Source: Catellatospora sp. IY07-71 (GTDB lineage: Bacteria; Actinomycetota; Actinomycetes; Mycobacteriales; Micromonosporaceae). Taken from it: 64,000 bases of DNA. A program made the position numbers and the translations under genes. The stretch is taken from NCBI RefSeq assembly GCF_018326265.1, contig NZ_AP023360.1, forward strand, positions 784,501 through 848,500. Direction: 5' to 3'. Below the pieces are notes generated by a model. It searched no databases, was not told the origin of the DNA, and saw only the letters and a list, made by a program, of their open reading frames with translations. Of the stretch, positions 10,187-24,424 are shown one piece after another; the first letter of the stretch is position 1; each line of letters opens with the position of its first letter.

Positions 10187-10212
10187 GCCGTGTAAACGAC
10201 ATGGGGGACGCC
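10175..10212 (-). terminator. rpoBC terminator
   Basis: Perfect 13-bp stem (GGCGTCCCCCATG and its complement) with a 12-base loop, followed in the minus direction by GTTTTTCTG. This is the clearest U-tract-bearing intrinsic terminator in the window, 15 bp after the rpoC stop. It overlaps the start codon of the next gene. Confidence 0.9.
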
Positions 10213-10227
10213 ACGTTCTACGAACGG

Positions 10228-14118
<3,891 letters not shown>

Positions 14119-14168
14119 GTTGTATGTCCCTCTTTGCTCGTGTCTTCATCAGTGTCAGTTGATGGCGG

Positions 14169-14206
14169 AGGCGTCCTCCACACGCCGGAGCGCGCGGAGG
14201 ACGCCT
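14169..14206 (-). other. rpoB–rpoC intercistronic hairpin
   Basis: Perfect 11-bp inverted repeat (arm AGGCGTCCTCC) with a 16-base loop between the rpoB stop and the rpoC start. A short T-run is present only in the plus direction, so it is not a classic terminator for rpoB. A processing site or partial attenuator setting the beta/beta' ratio is possible. Confidence 0.65.
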
Positions 14207-14212
14207 TTTACA

Positions 14213-17644
<3,432 letters not shown>

Positions 17645-17779
17645 GATACGTCCTTCCGAGGACCGGTGGTGCAACGGCCGTTACGCGAGCAACCCGACAG
17701 GCCCCTGGTCCAGATCCGATCGTCACAGACAATCCGGCAATCCGGGCAGGGGAAAAGTCGAAGGGCAGCGCAAACTAGC

Positions 17780-17808
17780 AGTGTAGCCGAAGCACAGACC
17801 GCTGTCGA
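17780..17808 (-). promoter_or_regulatory. rpoB promoter
   Basis: TCGACA (17808–17803) and TACACT (17785–17780) with an exact 17-bp spacer on the minus strand, placing the start about 130 nt upstream of the rpoB TTG. A second, weaker pair, TTGACG near 17953 with CAGTCT, suggests an additional upstream promoter. Confidence 0.65.
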
Positions 17809-18014
17809 GCACCCACGGCAGGCTTTCGCAGAACGTGCTCCAGGACACCTTCAGATCGGTGTCCGCCACGCTCCGCATCCTGTCCGCTACTAACTCGGAA
17901 GGTCGTACTGAAGAAAGACTGCCTGGAGTCGCCCTTTCCGTCAAGACCCGGCGACGGGTTCCAGTGTCCGGTACTGCGTCAAGTTGGTCTCAACGCGAGT
18001 TTGTCCTGCATACG

Positions 18015-18051
18015 CGAAGGGTGGGCTCCCTGTCGGGAAGCCCACCCTTCG
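18015..18051 (-). terminator. rplL terminator
   Basis: A 13-bp perfect stem (CGAAGGGTGGGCT and complement) with additional CCC/GGG pairing inside. It ends the rplJ–rplL unit ahead of the rpoB promoter region. Confidence 0.8.
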
Positions 18052-18096
18052 ACCGTGGTCACCGCACCGGCGCGGCGGCCGGGCGGTGACCGGAGA

Positions 18097-18480
18097 TCAC
18101 TTGAGGGTGACCTTGGCGCCCTCGGCCTCGAGCTTGGCCTTGGCCTTCTCGGCGGTCTCCTTGTTGGCCTTCTCCAGGATCGCCTTCGGCGCGGCCTCGA
18201 CCACGTCCTTGGCCTCCTTCAGGCCCAGGCCGGTCAGCTCACGCACGACCTTGATGACCTGGATCTTCTTGCCACCGTCGGACTCGAGGACGACGTCGAA
18301 CTCGTCCTTCTCCTCCGGGGCCTCGGCGGTGGCAGCCGGGCCGGCCGGGCCCGCGACGGCGACCGGCGCGGCGGCCTTCACGTCGAACGTGCTCTCGAAC
18401 TCCTTGACGAACTCGGAGAGCTCGATCAGGGTCATCTCCTTGAAAGCGTCAAGGAGCTCGGTGGTGCTCAGCTTCGCCAT
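18097..18480 (-). CDS. rplL: 50S ribosomal protein L7/L12
   Basis: 127 residues. L7/L12 forms the flexible stalk that recruits translation GTPases. The N-terminal dimerisation helix [20 protein letters not shown] is followed by an Ala/Pro/Gly hinge (about residues 35–55) and the globular domain with [20 protein letters not shown] and [16 protein letters not shown]. It lies 82 bp downstream of rplJ. Confidence 0.97.
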   Translation of the reverse strand: MAKLSTTELLDAFKEMTLIELSEFVKEFESTFDVKAAAPVAVAGPAGPAATAEAPEEKDEFDVVLESDGGKKIQVIKVVRELTGLGLKEAKDVVEAAPKAILEKANKETAEKAKAKLEAEGAKVTLK

Positions 18481-18562
18481 GTCAGGCGTCCTTTCGTACT
18501 GGGTCTACACGCCGCGGCAGGTAACCGCGAGCAGATGGGGCTGCGGATGACGTCGACGCCCG

Positions 18563-19099
18563 TCAGGCGTCGGCGCCCTCCTTCTCGCGCTTGTCCTGCA
18601 GAGCGGCGGCCGTGCGGACGGCCTTGGCCAGCGGAGCCTGGAAGAGCGCCGCGGCGTTGCTCATGCTCGCCTTCATCGCGCCGGCCAGCTTGGCCAGCAG
18701 CACCTCGCGGGACTCGAGGTCGGCAAGCTTGGCGACGTCAGCCGCCGTGATCGCCTTGCCCTCGAAGACACCGCCCTTGATGACGAGCAGCGGGTTCGCC
18801 TTCGCGAACTCCTTCAGGCCCTTCGCGGCCTCGACGACATCGCCGGAGACGAAGGCGAGCGCGGTAGGACCGGTGAACAGAGCGTCGAGACCGGTCAGAC
18901 CGGCGTCGGTCGCGGCGCGCTTGGCAAGCGTGTTCTTGGCAACGGTGTACTCGGCACCGCCCATGGAACGACGCAGGTCAGTGAGCTGCTTCACGGTGAG
19001 ACCGCGGTACTCGGTGAGCACCACGGCGCCCGAGTTCTGGAAGCGCTCCTTGAGCTCCGCGACAGTGCCGGCCTTGTCGGCACGGATCTTGTCCGCCAT
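18563..19099 (-). CDS. rplJ: 50S ribosomal protein L10
   Basis: 178 residues from the ATG at 19099, preceded by GAGAGGAGGGG; longer readings would enter the leader. L10 anchors L7/L12 dimers to 23S rRNA. The family pattern [16 protein letters not shown] and FTGPTALAF is visible; the C-terminal helix binds L12. The L10(L12) complex is known in many bacteria to repress translation from the rplJ leader, and a structured leader is present. Confidence 0.96.
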   Translation of the reverse strand: MADKIRADKAGTVAELKERFQNSGAVVLTEYRGLTVKQLTDLRRSMGGAEYTVAKNTLAKRAATDAGLTGLDALFTGPTALAFVSGDVVEAAKGLKEFAKANPLLVIKGGVFEGKAITAADVAKLADLESREVLLAKLAGAMKASMSNAAALFQAPLAKAVRTAAALQDKREKEGADA

Positions 19100-19345
19100 G
19101 TCCCCTCCTCTCTCGTACTCCAGGCTGGTCTCGCCGGACCCGGCACCTGCAGCGGGAGGGAAACGAAAACGCCCCGGCGCAGGGGCGCACGGGGCTTCAC
19201 ACGGCGGCGCGGGGCCGCTCGAAAGGCTCACCGTTCTTCCCTGCGCGGGCCGCCCGTGTCCCGCTCGTTGCCGAGCGACGGGGCCTTCGATCGTGCTCCG
19301 GAGTGCTCCGGATCAGATGACCAGCGGTCTTTGGGTGGAACTGTT
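19100..19345 (-). ncRNA. rplJ leader (L10 leader-type) with attenuator
   Basis: The leader contains CCAAAGACCGCTGG near 19320–19333 in the mRNA sense, resembling the conserved internal segment of L10 leaders. Close to the gene is a terminator-like hairpin at 19170–19187 (CGCCCC–TGCGCC–GGGGCG) followed by TTTTCGTTT. This is consistent with autoregulation by L10(L12) plus attenuation. A covariance-model match was not run. Confidence 0.6.
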
Positions 19346-19352
19346 GGCGGTA

Positions 19353-19382
19353 ACGATACGTGACCTGCTTCGCCCCCGCCAA
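19353..19382 (-). promoter_or_regulatory. Candidate rplJ promoter
   Basis: TTGGCG (19382–19377) and TATCGT (19358–19353), spacer 18 bp, minus strand, directly upstream of the L10 leader. Moderate match. Confidence 0.45.
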
Positions 19383-19484
19383 ATCGGGGTGGTGTGACGC
19401 AGCTTGTACATCGCCGAGCTGATCCGGGCCGGGGTGCTCCGCCGGACGAGCGGCTGCCTTCTCGGGGGGCGTGCCCTCCCGCGA

Positions 19485-19545
19485 GATCGCTGGTTCGTGT
19501 CGAAAAGTGCGGCTGGACCGCAGGTTCCGACACGAACCACCGATC
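19485..19545. repeat. 61-bp palindromic repeat, copy B
   Basis: Begins GATCGCTGGTTCGTGTCG and ends CGACACGAACCACCGATC. Compared with copies A and C, bases in the outer stem differ on both arms in a compensating way (TGGTT opposite AACCA), which argues that the hairpin itself is maintained. It lies between rplJ and rplA, 44 bp from copy C. Confidence 0.85.
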
Positions 19546-19589
19546 TTCGCCGGCAACCGCCCGGCACCACCCCACGCTCGACAGAGGTT

Positions 19590-19650
19590 GATCGCGATCT
19601 CGTGTCGAAATGTGGGGCCAGACCGCAGGTTCCGACACGAGATCGCGATC
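19590..19650. repeat. 61-bp palindromic repeat, copy C
   Basis: The most symmetric copy: it begins GATCGCGATCTCGTGTCG and ends CGACACGAGATCGCGATC, an 18-bp perfect outer stem. Same orientation and length as copies A, B and D. Confidence 0.88.
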
Positions 19651-19762
19651 ATGCGGCGTAGGCAGCGCGGTAGCGGCGCGGGGGAGGTGGTGGGCCGGGC
19701 CGGGCGACGCCGCCGGGGCGGGGCACGGCTGGATGGATCGTGGCGGCGGGGCCGGGAAAGCG

Positions 19763-19798
19763 GAAAGGCGCCGCCCGCGGGTGCGGGTGGCGCCTTTC
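19763..19798 (-). terminator. rplKA terminator
   Basis: A 16-bp stem with one G–T pair (arm GAAAGGCGCCGCCCGC) and loop GGGT, 19 bp after the rplA stop. A partial T-tract (CCTTTCCGCTTTCC) follows on the minus strand. Confidence 0.8.
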
Positions 19799-19817
19799 GC
19801 GTGGGTGGAGAGGCGGA

Positions 19818-20528
19818 TCAGGCCTCTTCGCCCTGCAGGTTGCGCGTCACGTTCGGGTCGACCGGGATGCCGGGGCCCATGGTGGTGGTGACGAACACCT
19901 TCTTGAGGTACTTGCCCTTGGACGCCGACGGCTTCGACCGCAGGACCTCCTCCAGCACCGCGGCGTAGTTGTCCACCAGCTGCTCGGCGGTGAACGAGGC
20001 CTTGCCGATGATCAGGTGCAGGTTCGAGTGCTTGTCCACCCGGAAGGTGATCTTGCCGCCCTTGATGTCCGACACCGCCTTGGCGATGTCCATGGTCACC
20101 GTGCCGGTCTTCGGGTTCGGCATGAGGCCGCGCGGGCCCAGGATCCGCGCGATCCGGCCGATCTTGGCCATCTGGTCCGGCGTCGCGATCGCGGCGTCGA
20201 AGTCCAGCCAGCCCTCCTGAATGCGGGCCACCAGCTCGTCGGTCCCGACGGCGTCGGCGCCGGCGGCGGTCGCCTCGGCGGCCTTCTCGCCGGAGGCGAA
20301 GACGATGACGCGGGCGGTCTTACCGGTGCCGTGCGGCAGGTTGACCACGCCGCGGACCATCTGGTCCGCCTTGCGGGGGTCGACGCCGAGGCGCATCGCG
20401 ACCTCGACCGTGGCGTCGAACTTGACCTTGGTGGTGTCCTTGGCCAGCTTGATGGCCTCGACCGGGGTGTACAGCTTGTTCCGGTCGACCTGCTCAGCGG
20501 CCTTGTTGTAGCTCTTGCCGTGCTTCAT
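19818..20528 (-). CDS. rplA: 50S ribosomal protein L1
   Basis: 236 residues. L1 forms the mobile stalk near the E site and in many bacteria represses the rplKA m[18 protein letters not shown] at the start, [19 protein letters not shown] near residue 75–95 and [14 protein letters not shown] near 130 are family hallmarks. It is 93 bp downstream of rplK. Confidence 0.97.
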   Translation of the reverse strand: MKHGKSYNKAAEQVDRNKLYTPVEAIKLAKDTTKVKFDATVEVAMRLGVDPRKADQMVRGVVNLPHGTGKTARVIVFASGEKAAEATAAGADAVGTDELVARIQEGWLDFDAAIATPDQMAKIGRIARILGPRGLMPNPKTGTVTMDIAKAVSDIKGGKITFRVDKHSNLHLIIGKASFTAEQLVDNYAAVLEEVLRSKPSASKGKYLKKVFVTTTMGPGIPVDPNVTRNLQGEEA

Positions 20529-20621
20529 TTCTCAAGATCTCCTGTGGTTGTGTCGAGCCCTGTCCCGGGCCCTCCCACGACGTTCGGGGTCACCGTCTGC
20601 GGCGGGCGCCGCGAGCGGCGT

Positions 20622-21053
20622 TCAGTCCTTGACGGTGATGCCCATCGACCGGGCGGTGCCGGCGATGATGCGCTCGGCCATGTCCAGGTCGTTGGCGTTC
20701 AGGTCGGCCATCTTCTTCTCGGCGATCTCGCGCACCTGGGCGCGGGTCACCGAACCGACCTTGGTGGTGTGCGGCGTGCCGGAGCCCTTGGCCACACCGG
20801 CCGCCTTGATGAGCAGGCGCGCCGCCGGCGGGGTCTTCAGCACGAACGTGAACGAACGGTCCTCGTACACGCTGATCTGGGCCGGGATGATGTCGCCGCG
20901 CGACGACTCGGTCTGGGCGTTGTACGCCTTGCAGAACTCCATGATGTTCACACCGTGCTGACCCAGCGCCGGGCCGACCGGCGGAGCCGGAGTGGCCTGG
21001 CCGGCCTTGAGCTGCAGCGTGAACGTCTTGACGAGTTTCTTCTTCGGAGGCAT
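20622..21053 (-). CDS. rplK: 50S ribosomal protein L11
   Basis: 143 residues. L11 binds the GTPase-associated centre of 23S rRNA, with RelA and thiopeptide antibiotics acting at this site. The N-terminal proline-rich helix [20 protein letters not shown] and the C-terminal [12 protein letters not shown] are canonical. It heads the rplK–rplA unit. Confidence 0.97.
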   Translation of the reverse strand: MPPKKKLVKTFTLQLKAGQATPAPPVGPALGQHGVNIMEFCKAYNAQTESSRGDIIPAQISVYEDRSFTFVLKTPPAARLLIKAAGVAKGSGTPHTTKVGSVTRAQVREIAEKKMADLNANDLDMAERIIAGTARSMGITVKD

Positions 21054-21168
21054 GTCTACTTCCTGGGACTTGTCGACCCGCCGGATCGGCGGATCGCGGG
21101 TGGTTTACACCGGACCGGCCGGTGCATTGAGCGCGCACGGTCAGCGCGCGGCACAGGCCGGACGTTCT

Positions 21169-21197
21169 AGGTTAGCGCATACTCGCGGGCGCCGATT
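21169..21197 (-). promoter_or_regulatory. Weak candidate rplK promoter
   Basis: TAACCT at 21174–21169 resembles a -10. The expected -35 position (21197–21192) reads AATCGG, a poor match. It is listed because a promoter is expected in this 238-bp spacer. Confidence 0.3.
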
Positions 21198-21240
21198 CGG
21201 CGAGGTGGCCCCTACCGGGCCGGACGTGGCCGAGACGACT

Positions 21241-21270
21241 CGCGGCGGGCGCCCGGAGGCACCCGCCGCG
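21241..21270 (-). terminator. nusG terminator or attenuator hairpin
   Basis: Inverted repeat CGCGGCGGG…CCCGCCGCG with a 12-base centre, 21 bp after the nusG stop. No T-tract. Confidence 0.65.
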
Positions 21271-21291
21271 ACATCACGTCCGCATGACAGC

Positions 21292-21996
21292 TCAGATCTT
21301 GGCGACCTGGTTGAAGTTCAGCTCGACCGGGGTCTCCCGGCCGAAGATCGACACCAGCACCTTGAGCTTCTGCTGGTCGGCGTTGATCTCGGAGATCGTG
21401 GCCGGCAGCGAGGCGAAGGCGCCGTCGGTCACCGTGACCGAGTCGCCGACCTCGAAGTCAAGCACCCTGACCTCGGCCTTGGCCTTCTTCGCCGGCCCGC
21501 CCGGCTGCTCGACCGCGGGCAGCAGCCACTTGAGCACCTCGTCGAGGCTCAGCGGCGCCGGGCGGTCGGCACGGTCGGTGGCACCCACGAACCCGGTCAC
21601 GCCCGGCGTGTTGCGCACGCAGGAGTAGGACTCCGGCGTCAGGTCCATGCGGACCAGCAGGTAGCCGGGGAAGACCTTGCTCTGCACCTGGGTGCGCTTG
21701 CCGTTCTTGACCTCGACCTCTTCGCGGGTCGGCACCTCGACCTGGAAGATGTACTCCTCCATGTCGAGGCTCGTGATCCGGGTCTCTAGGTTGGTCTTGA
21801 CCTTGTTCTCGTAACCGGCGTACGAGTGCACCACGTACCAGTCGCCGGGCGCGAAGCGCAGCTTCTGCCGCAGCTCCGCCGCCGGGTCGAACTCGTCGTC
21901 AGCGGGCTCCGTCACGAGGGTGGGCTCCTCGGACACCGCGACCGCGGAGGTCAGCTCGGTGTCGTCCGTGTGGGCCGTCTCGTCGTACTCAGGCAC
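21292..21996 (-). CDS. nusG: Transcription termination/antitermination factor NusG
   Basis: 234 residues. The first 50 or so form an acidic extension common in actinobacteria. The NGN domain (about 55–165) begins [19 protein letters not shown] and contains [10 protein letters not shown] and GVTGFVG. The KOW domain closes the protein with [18 protein letters not shown] and [14 protein letters not shown]. It couples RNA polymerase to Rho or to the ribosome via S10. It is 25 bp downstream of secE. Confidence 0.97.
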   Translation of the reverse strand: MPEYDETAHTDDTELTSAVAVSEEPTLVTEPADDEFDPAAELRQKLRFAPGDWYVVHSYAGYENKVKTNLETRITSLDMEEYIFQVEVPTREEVEVKNGKRTQVQSKVFPGYLLVRMDLTPESYSCVRNTPGVTGFVGATDRADRPAPLSLDEVLKWLLPAVEQPGGPAKKAKAEVRVLDFEVGDSVTVTDGAFASLPATISEINADQQKLKVLVSIFGRETPVELNFNQVAKI

Positions 21997-22021
21997 GTAG
22001 CTCGCTCACTTCCCTAGGTTT

Positions 22022-22414
22022 TTACTTCGGCTCACCGAAGACGAACAGCACACCCTTGGCGTAGAGGTAGTCGAGCCCCACCACGATCGCCATGACGGCC
22101 GAGACGAACACCAGCACCACGGCGGTGTAGGTCAGCAGCTCATTACGGGTCGGCCAGATGACCTTACGCAGCTCGGCGACGACCTCACGGACAAAACGTC
22201 CGATCCTGCCGAAGAAACCGACCTTCTCGGACTTCTCGGCACTCTTGACCGCCCGCGAGTCCTTGCCGTCGGTCACCTTGCGCGACTTGGTCGCGGTGCC
22301 CCGGCCGCCGGCGACGGTCTCGTCGTCCTGGGCGTCATCGTCGACAGCGTCGTCGAACACGTCGTCAACGTGCTCGGCCGCGGCGTCCTCGCCACGTCGG
22401 TTGCTCTCGGCCAC
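22022..22414 (-). CDS. secE: Preprotein translocase subunit SecE
   Basis: 130 residues. After a hydrophilic 65-residue N-terminus rich in Asp/Glu then Lys, the conserved amphipathic helix FVREVVAELRKVIWPTRNEL precedes one membrane helix (about 97–118). This is the single-TM actinobacterial SecE with a long cytoplasmic extension. SecE clamps SecY in the protein-export channel. The gene lies between tRNA-Trp and nusG. Confidence 0.96.
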   Translation of the reverse strand: MAESNRRGEDAAAEHVDDVFDDAVDDDAQDDETVAGGRGTATKSRKVTDGKDSRAVKSAEKSEKVGFFGRIGRFVREVVAELRKVIWPTRNELLTYTAVVLVFVSAVMAIVVGLDYLYAKGVLFVFGEPK

Positions 22415-22632
22415 TTCGCCCTACTTCCATCTCGCGGGGTGGTGTCGGAACCGTGAAGGGACACGGTCCCGTGTGCCCCCGCAGTGTCCGCGAGGTGCAC
22501 CTGTTCTGGCCCGCCCCCTGTGGGGCCGATGCGGGCCATACGACCATGGTCCGCGGCCGGCGGTCGTCGCGGAGGACAACCGGTGAGCCGTTCCACCAGG
22601 ATCGCCCACCGCGGGCCGGCAGGCCAAAGCCG

Positions 22633-22705
22633 CAGGGGCGACAGGACTCGAACCTGCAACCTGCGGTTTTGGAGACCGCTGCGCTGCCAATTGCGCCACA
22701 CCCCT
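22633..22705 (-). tRNA. tRNA-Trp (CCA)
   Basis: 73 nt. Acceptor AGGGGTG pairs with CGCCCCT (one G–T), the anticodon loop is CTCCAAA, and the T-loop is GGTTCGAGTCC. CCA is not encoded. Its position upstream of secE is the conserved actinobacterial one. Confidence 0.97.
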
Positions 22706-22855
22706 GTGCGGGAAACTCGCCCCACCGATGGCCGAGAGCCACCGGCGGAGGTCATTAACCCCACGGCCGACCAGTGTACGGGTAGATGGGCGGGTGGGCC
22801 AACTGGCTCTCCCTATTTTCTCTCGCCACCGGCCGGCCGTCGCCGGAACCGGCTA

Positions 22856-23275
22856 TCAGATTTGCCTGATCATGGCCCTGGCCTGCGCCAACACCTTCTC
22901 GCCCGCGCAGATGGCGGTGAGGTCGAAGGTGACCAGACCGTCCTCCGACACGCTCTTGACCACCGCGGTGAACTCCACCTCGGTGCCCTCGTCGGTGTCC
23001 GGCACCGGCACCGGCCGGGTGAACCGGGCCTGGATGTCCAGCACCGCGTCGGCCGACCCGGCCCAGCCCGTGGCCGCCCGGCCTGCCAGCGCCATCGTGT
23101 ACATGCCGTGCGCGATCACCCCGGGCAGTCCCACGCCGACGGCGGTGCGCTCGCTCCAGTGGATGGGATTGAAGTCACCCGAGGCCCCCGCGTAGCGGAT
23201 CAGGTCCGCCCGGGTCACCCGGAACGTCTGCAGCGGCAGCTGCTGGCCCTTCTCGAACGCCAACTCACTCACCAT
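22856..23275 (-). CDS. hadB: MaoC-type (3R)-hydroxyacyl dehydratase subunit, HadB-like
   Basis: 139 residues, a hot-dog fold protein. The hydratase-2 motif is visible as YAGASGDFNPIHWSERTAVGVGLPGVIAHGMY split over residues 28–60, with the catalytic Asp and His (GDFNPIH). In mycobacteria HadAB dehydrates FAS-II intermediates. Mycolate synthesis is not implied in this host; the locus order rpmG–hadA–hadB–tRNA-Trp is ancestral in actinobacteria. It overlaps hadA by 11 bp, so the two subunits are coupled. Confidence 0.85.
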   Translation of the reverse strand: MVSELAFEKGQQLPLQTFRVTRADLIRYAGASGDFNPIHWSERTAVGVGLPGVIAHGMYTMALAGRAATGWAGSADAVLDIQARFTRPVPVPDTDEGTEVEFTAVVKSVSEDGLVTFDLTAICAGEKVLAQARAMIRQI

Positions 23276-23714
23276 GCCCTCGGACGACGAGCTTGCACCA
23301 GACCGTGACCACCGGCTCGCCGGCCGGGGTGGCCAGCTCCGCGCGGGTGGTGAGGAAGTCGTGCCCGCCCCGCTGGGTGACGTCGTCGATGCTGCTGACC
23401 ACGACGAGCTCGTCCCCGGCGACGATCGGGCGGCGGTAGGCGAAACGCTGGTCGCCGTGGACCACCCGGCTGTAGTCCATGCCCAGCTCGGGGTCCGTGA
23501 CGATCTGCTCCATCGCGGCGAAGCTCAGGATGATCGGGAAGGTGGGCGGCGCCACCACGTCGCGGTAGCCGACCTTCTGCGCGGCCTCCACGTCGTGGTA
23601 CAGGGCGTCCTCCGCGCCGATCGCGGTGGCGAACTCCCGGATCTTCTCGCGCCCCACCTGGTAGGGCTCGGTCGGCGGATAGGTCCGCCCGACGAATGAC
23701 TGGTCCAACGGCAT
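23265..23714 (-). CDS. hadA: MaoC-type dehydratase partner subunit, HadA-like
   Basis: 149 residues from the ATG at 23714; a TTG at 23723 would add three. FAS1-type N-terminal MaoC domain with SFVGRTYPPTEPYQVGREKI and the substrate-side segment VVAPPTFPIILSF. It lacks the D-x-N-P-x-H catalytic motif, as expected for the structural partner of HadB. TAGGTT seven bases upstream of the ATG may be a -10 for a leaderless transcript. A strong terminator separates it from rpmG, so hadAB likely has its own promoter. Confidence 0.82.
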   Translation of the reverse strand: MPLDQSFVGRTYPPTEPYQVGREKIREFATAIGAEDALYHDVEAAQKVGYRDVVAPPTFPIILSFAAMEQIVTDPELGMDYSRVVHGDQRFAYRRPIVAGDELVVVSSIDDVTQRGGHDFLTTRAELATPAGEPVVTVWCKLVVRGHGE

Positions 23715-23732
23715 ACCCAGCAACCTATGCCA

Positions 23733-23764
23733 GCAGGGGGCGGCCCTGACGGGCCGCCCCCTGC
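23733..23764 (-). terminator. rpmG terminator
   Basis: Perfect 14-bp stem (GCAGGGGGCGGCCC) with loop TGAC in the 76-bp spacer between the rpmG stop and the hadA start. Confidence 0.85.
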
Positions 23765-23790
23765 CGGGAACGTCTGCTGAACCGCTGAGG

Positions 23791-23958
23791 TCAGCGGGTT
23801 TCGCGGTGCGCGGTGTGCTTGCCGCAGCGCGGGCAGAACTTCTTCAGCTCAATCCGATCCGGGTCGTTACGCCGGTTCTTCTTGGTGATGTAGTTCCGCT
23901 CCTTGCAGTCCACGCACGCCATGGTGATCTTTGGACGTACGTCAGTCGCCTTGGCCAC
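23791..23958 (-). CDS. rpmG: 50S ribosomal protein L33
   Basis: 55 residues from GTG at 23958 with GGAAGAGGC upstream. Sequence features are [18 protein letters not shown] and [17 protein letters not shown]: two CxxC pairs, so this is the zinc-binding (C+) form of L33. L33 is near the E site of the large subunit. The gene follows tRNA-Met and precedes hadA, the typical actinobacterial order. Confidence 0.96.
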   Translation of the reverse strand: MAKATDVRPKITMACVDCKERNYITKKNRRNDPDRIELKKFCPRCGKHTAHRETR

Positions 23959-24134
23959 GGGAGTGCCTCTTCCTAGACAAGCTGCTTAAGTTACCGACAT
24001 GCCAGAATAGGCCGCGCCCATCCAGACATGCAAAAAGGCCCGCCAGTGGCGATCCTTACACCGTGCGACCAGCCAGACAAAGCCGACTCTGGTCTCGCGT
24101 TGGACTGGCTGTGCGCCAGTGCATCAACACAGCG

Positions 24135-24207
24135 TAGCGGTGGCCGGATTTGAACCGGCGACACAGCGATTATGAGCCGCTTGCTCTGCCAACTGAGCTA
24201 CACCGCT
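24135..24207 (-). tRNA. tRNA-Met (CAT), elongator
   Basis: 73 nt. Acceptor AGCGGTG pairs with CACCGCT, discriminator A; the anticodon loop is CTCATAA. The first pair is normal, so it is the elongator and not the initiator. CCA is not encoded. Confidence 0.96.
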
Positions 24208-24245
24208 GGGCGGCCCTCCCGATGGATGCACCGGGAGTCCGGTCG

Positions 24246-24318
24246 AGCCCCCTTACGGAATCGAACCGTAGACCTTCTCCTTACCATGGAGACGCTCTGC
24301 CGACTGAGCTAAGGGGGC
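24246..24318 (-). tRNA. tRNA-Thr (GGT)
   Basis: 73 nt. Acceptor GCCCCCT pairs with AGGGGGC, the anticodon loop is ATGGTAA between TCTCC and GGAGA. It lies 38 bp upstream of tRNA-Met, probably on one transcript with it and rpmG. Confidence 0.96.
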
Positions 24319-24424
24319 GTGCTCGCTGCCTGGTGGTTTCCCACCTCGCCGCGCGCCTTGGTAAGAGTACACAACATCGGCGCTCTCGCGAAATCGGGTT
24401 CCCCCGACGCGCCGCGGGGCTTTC

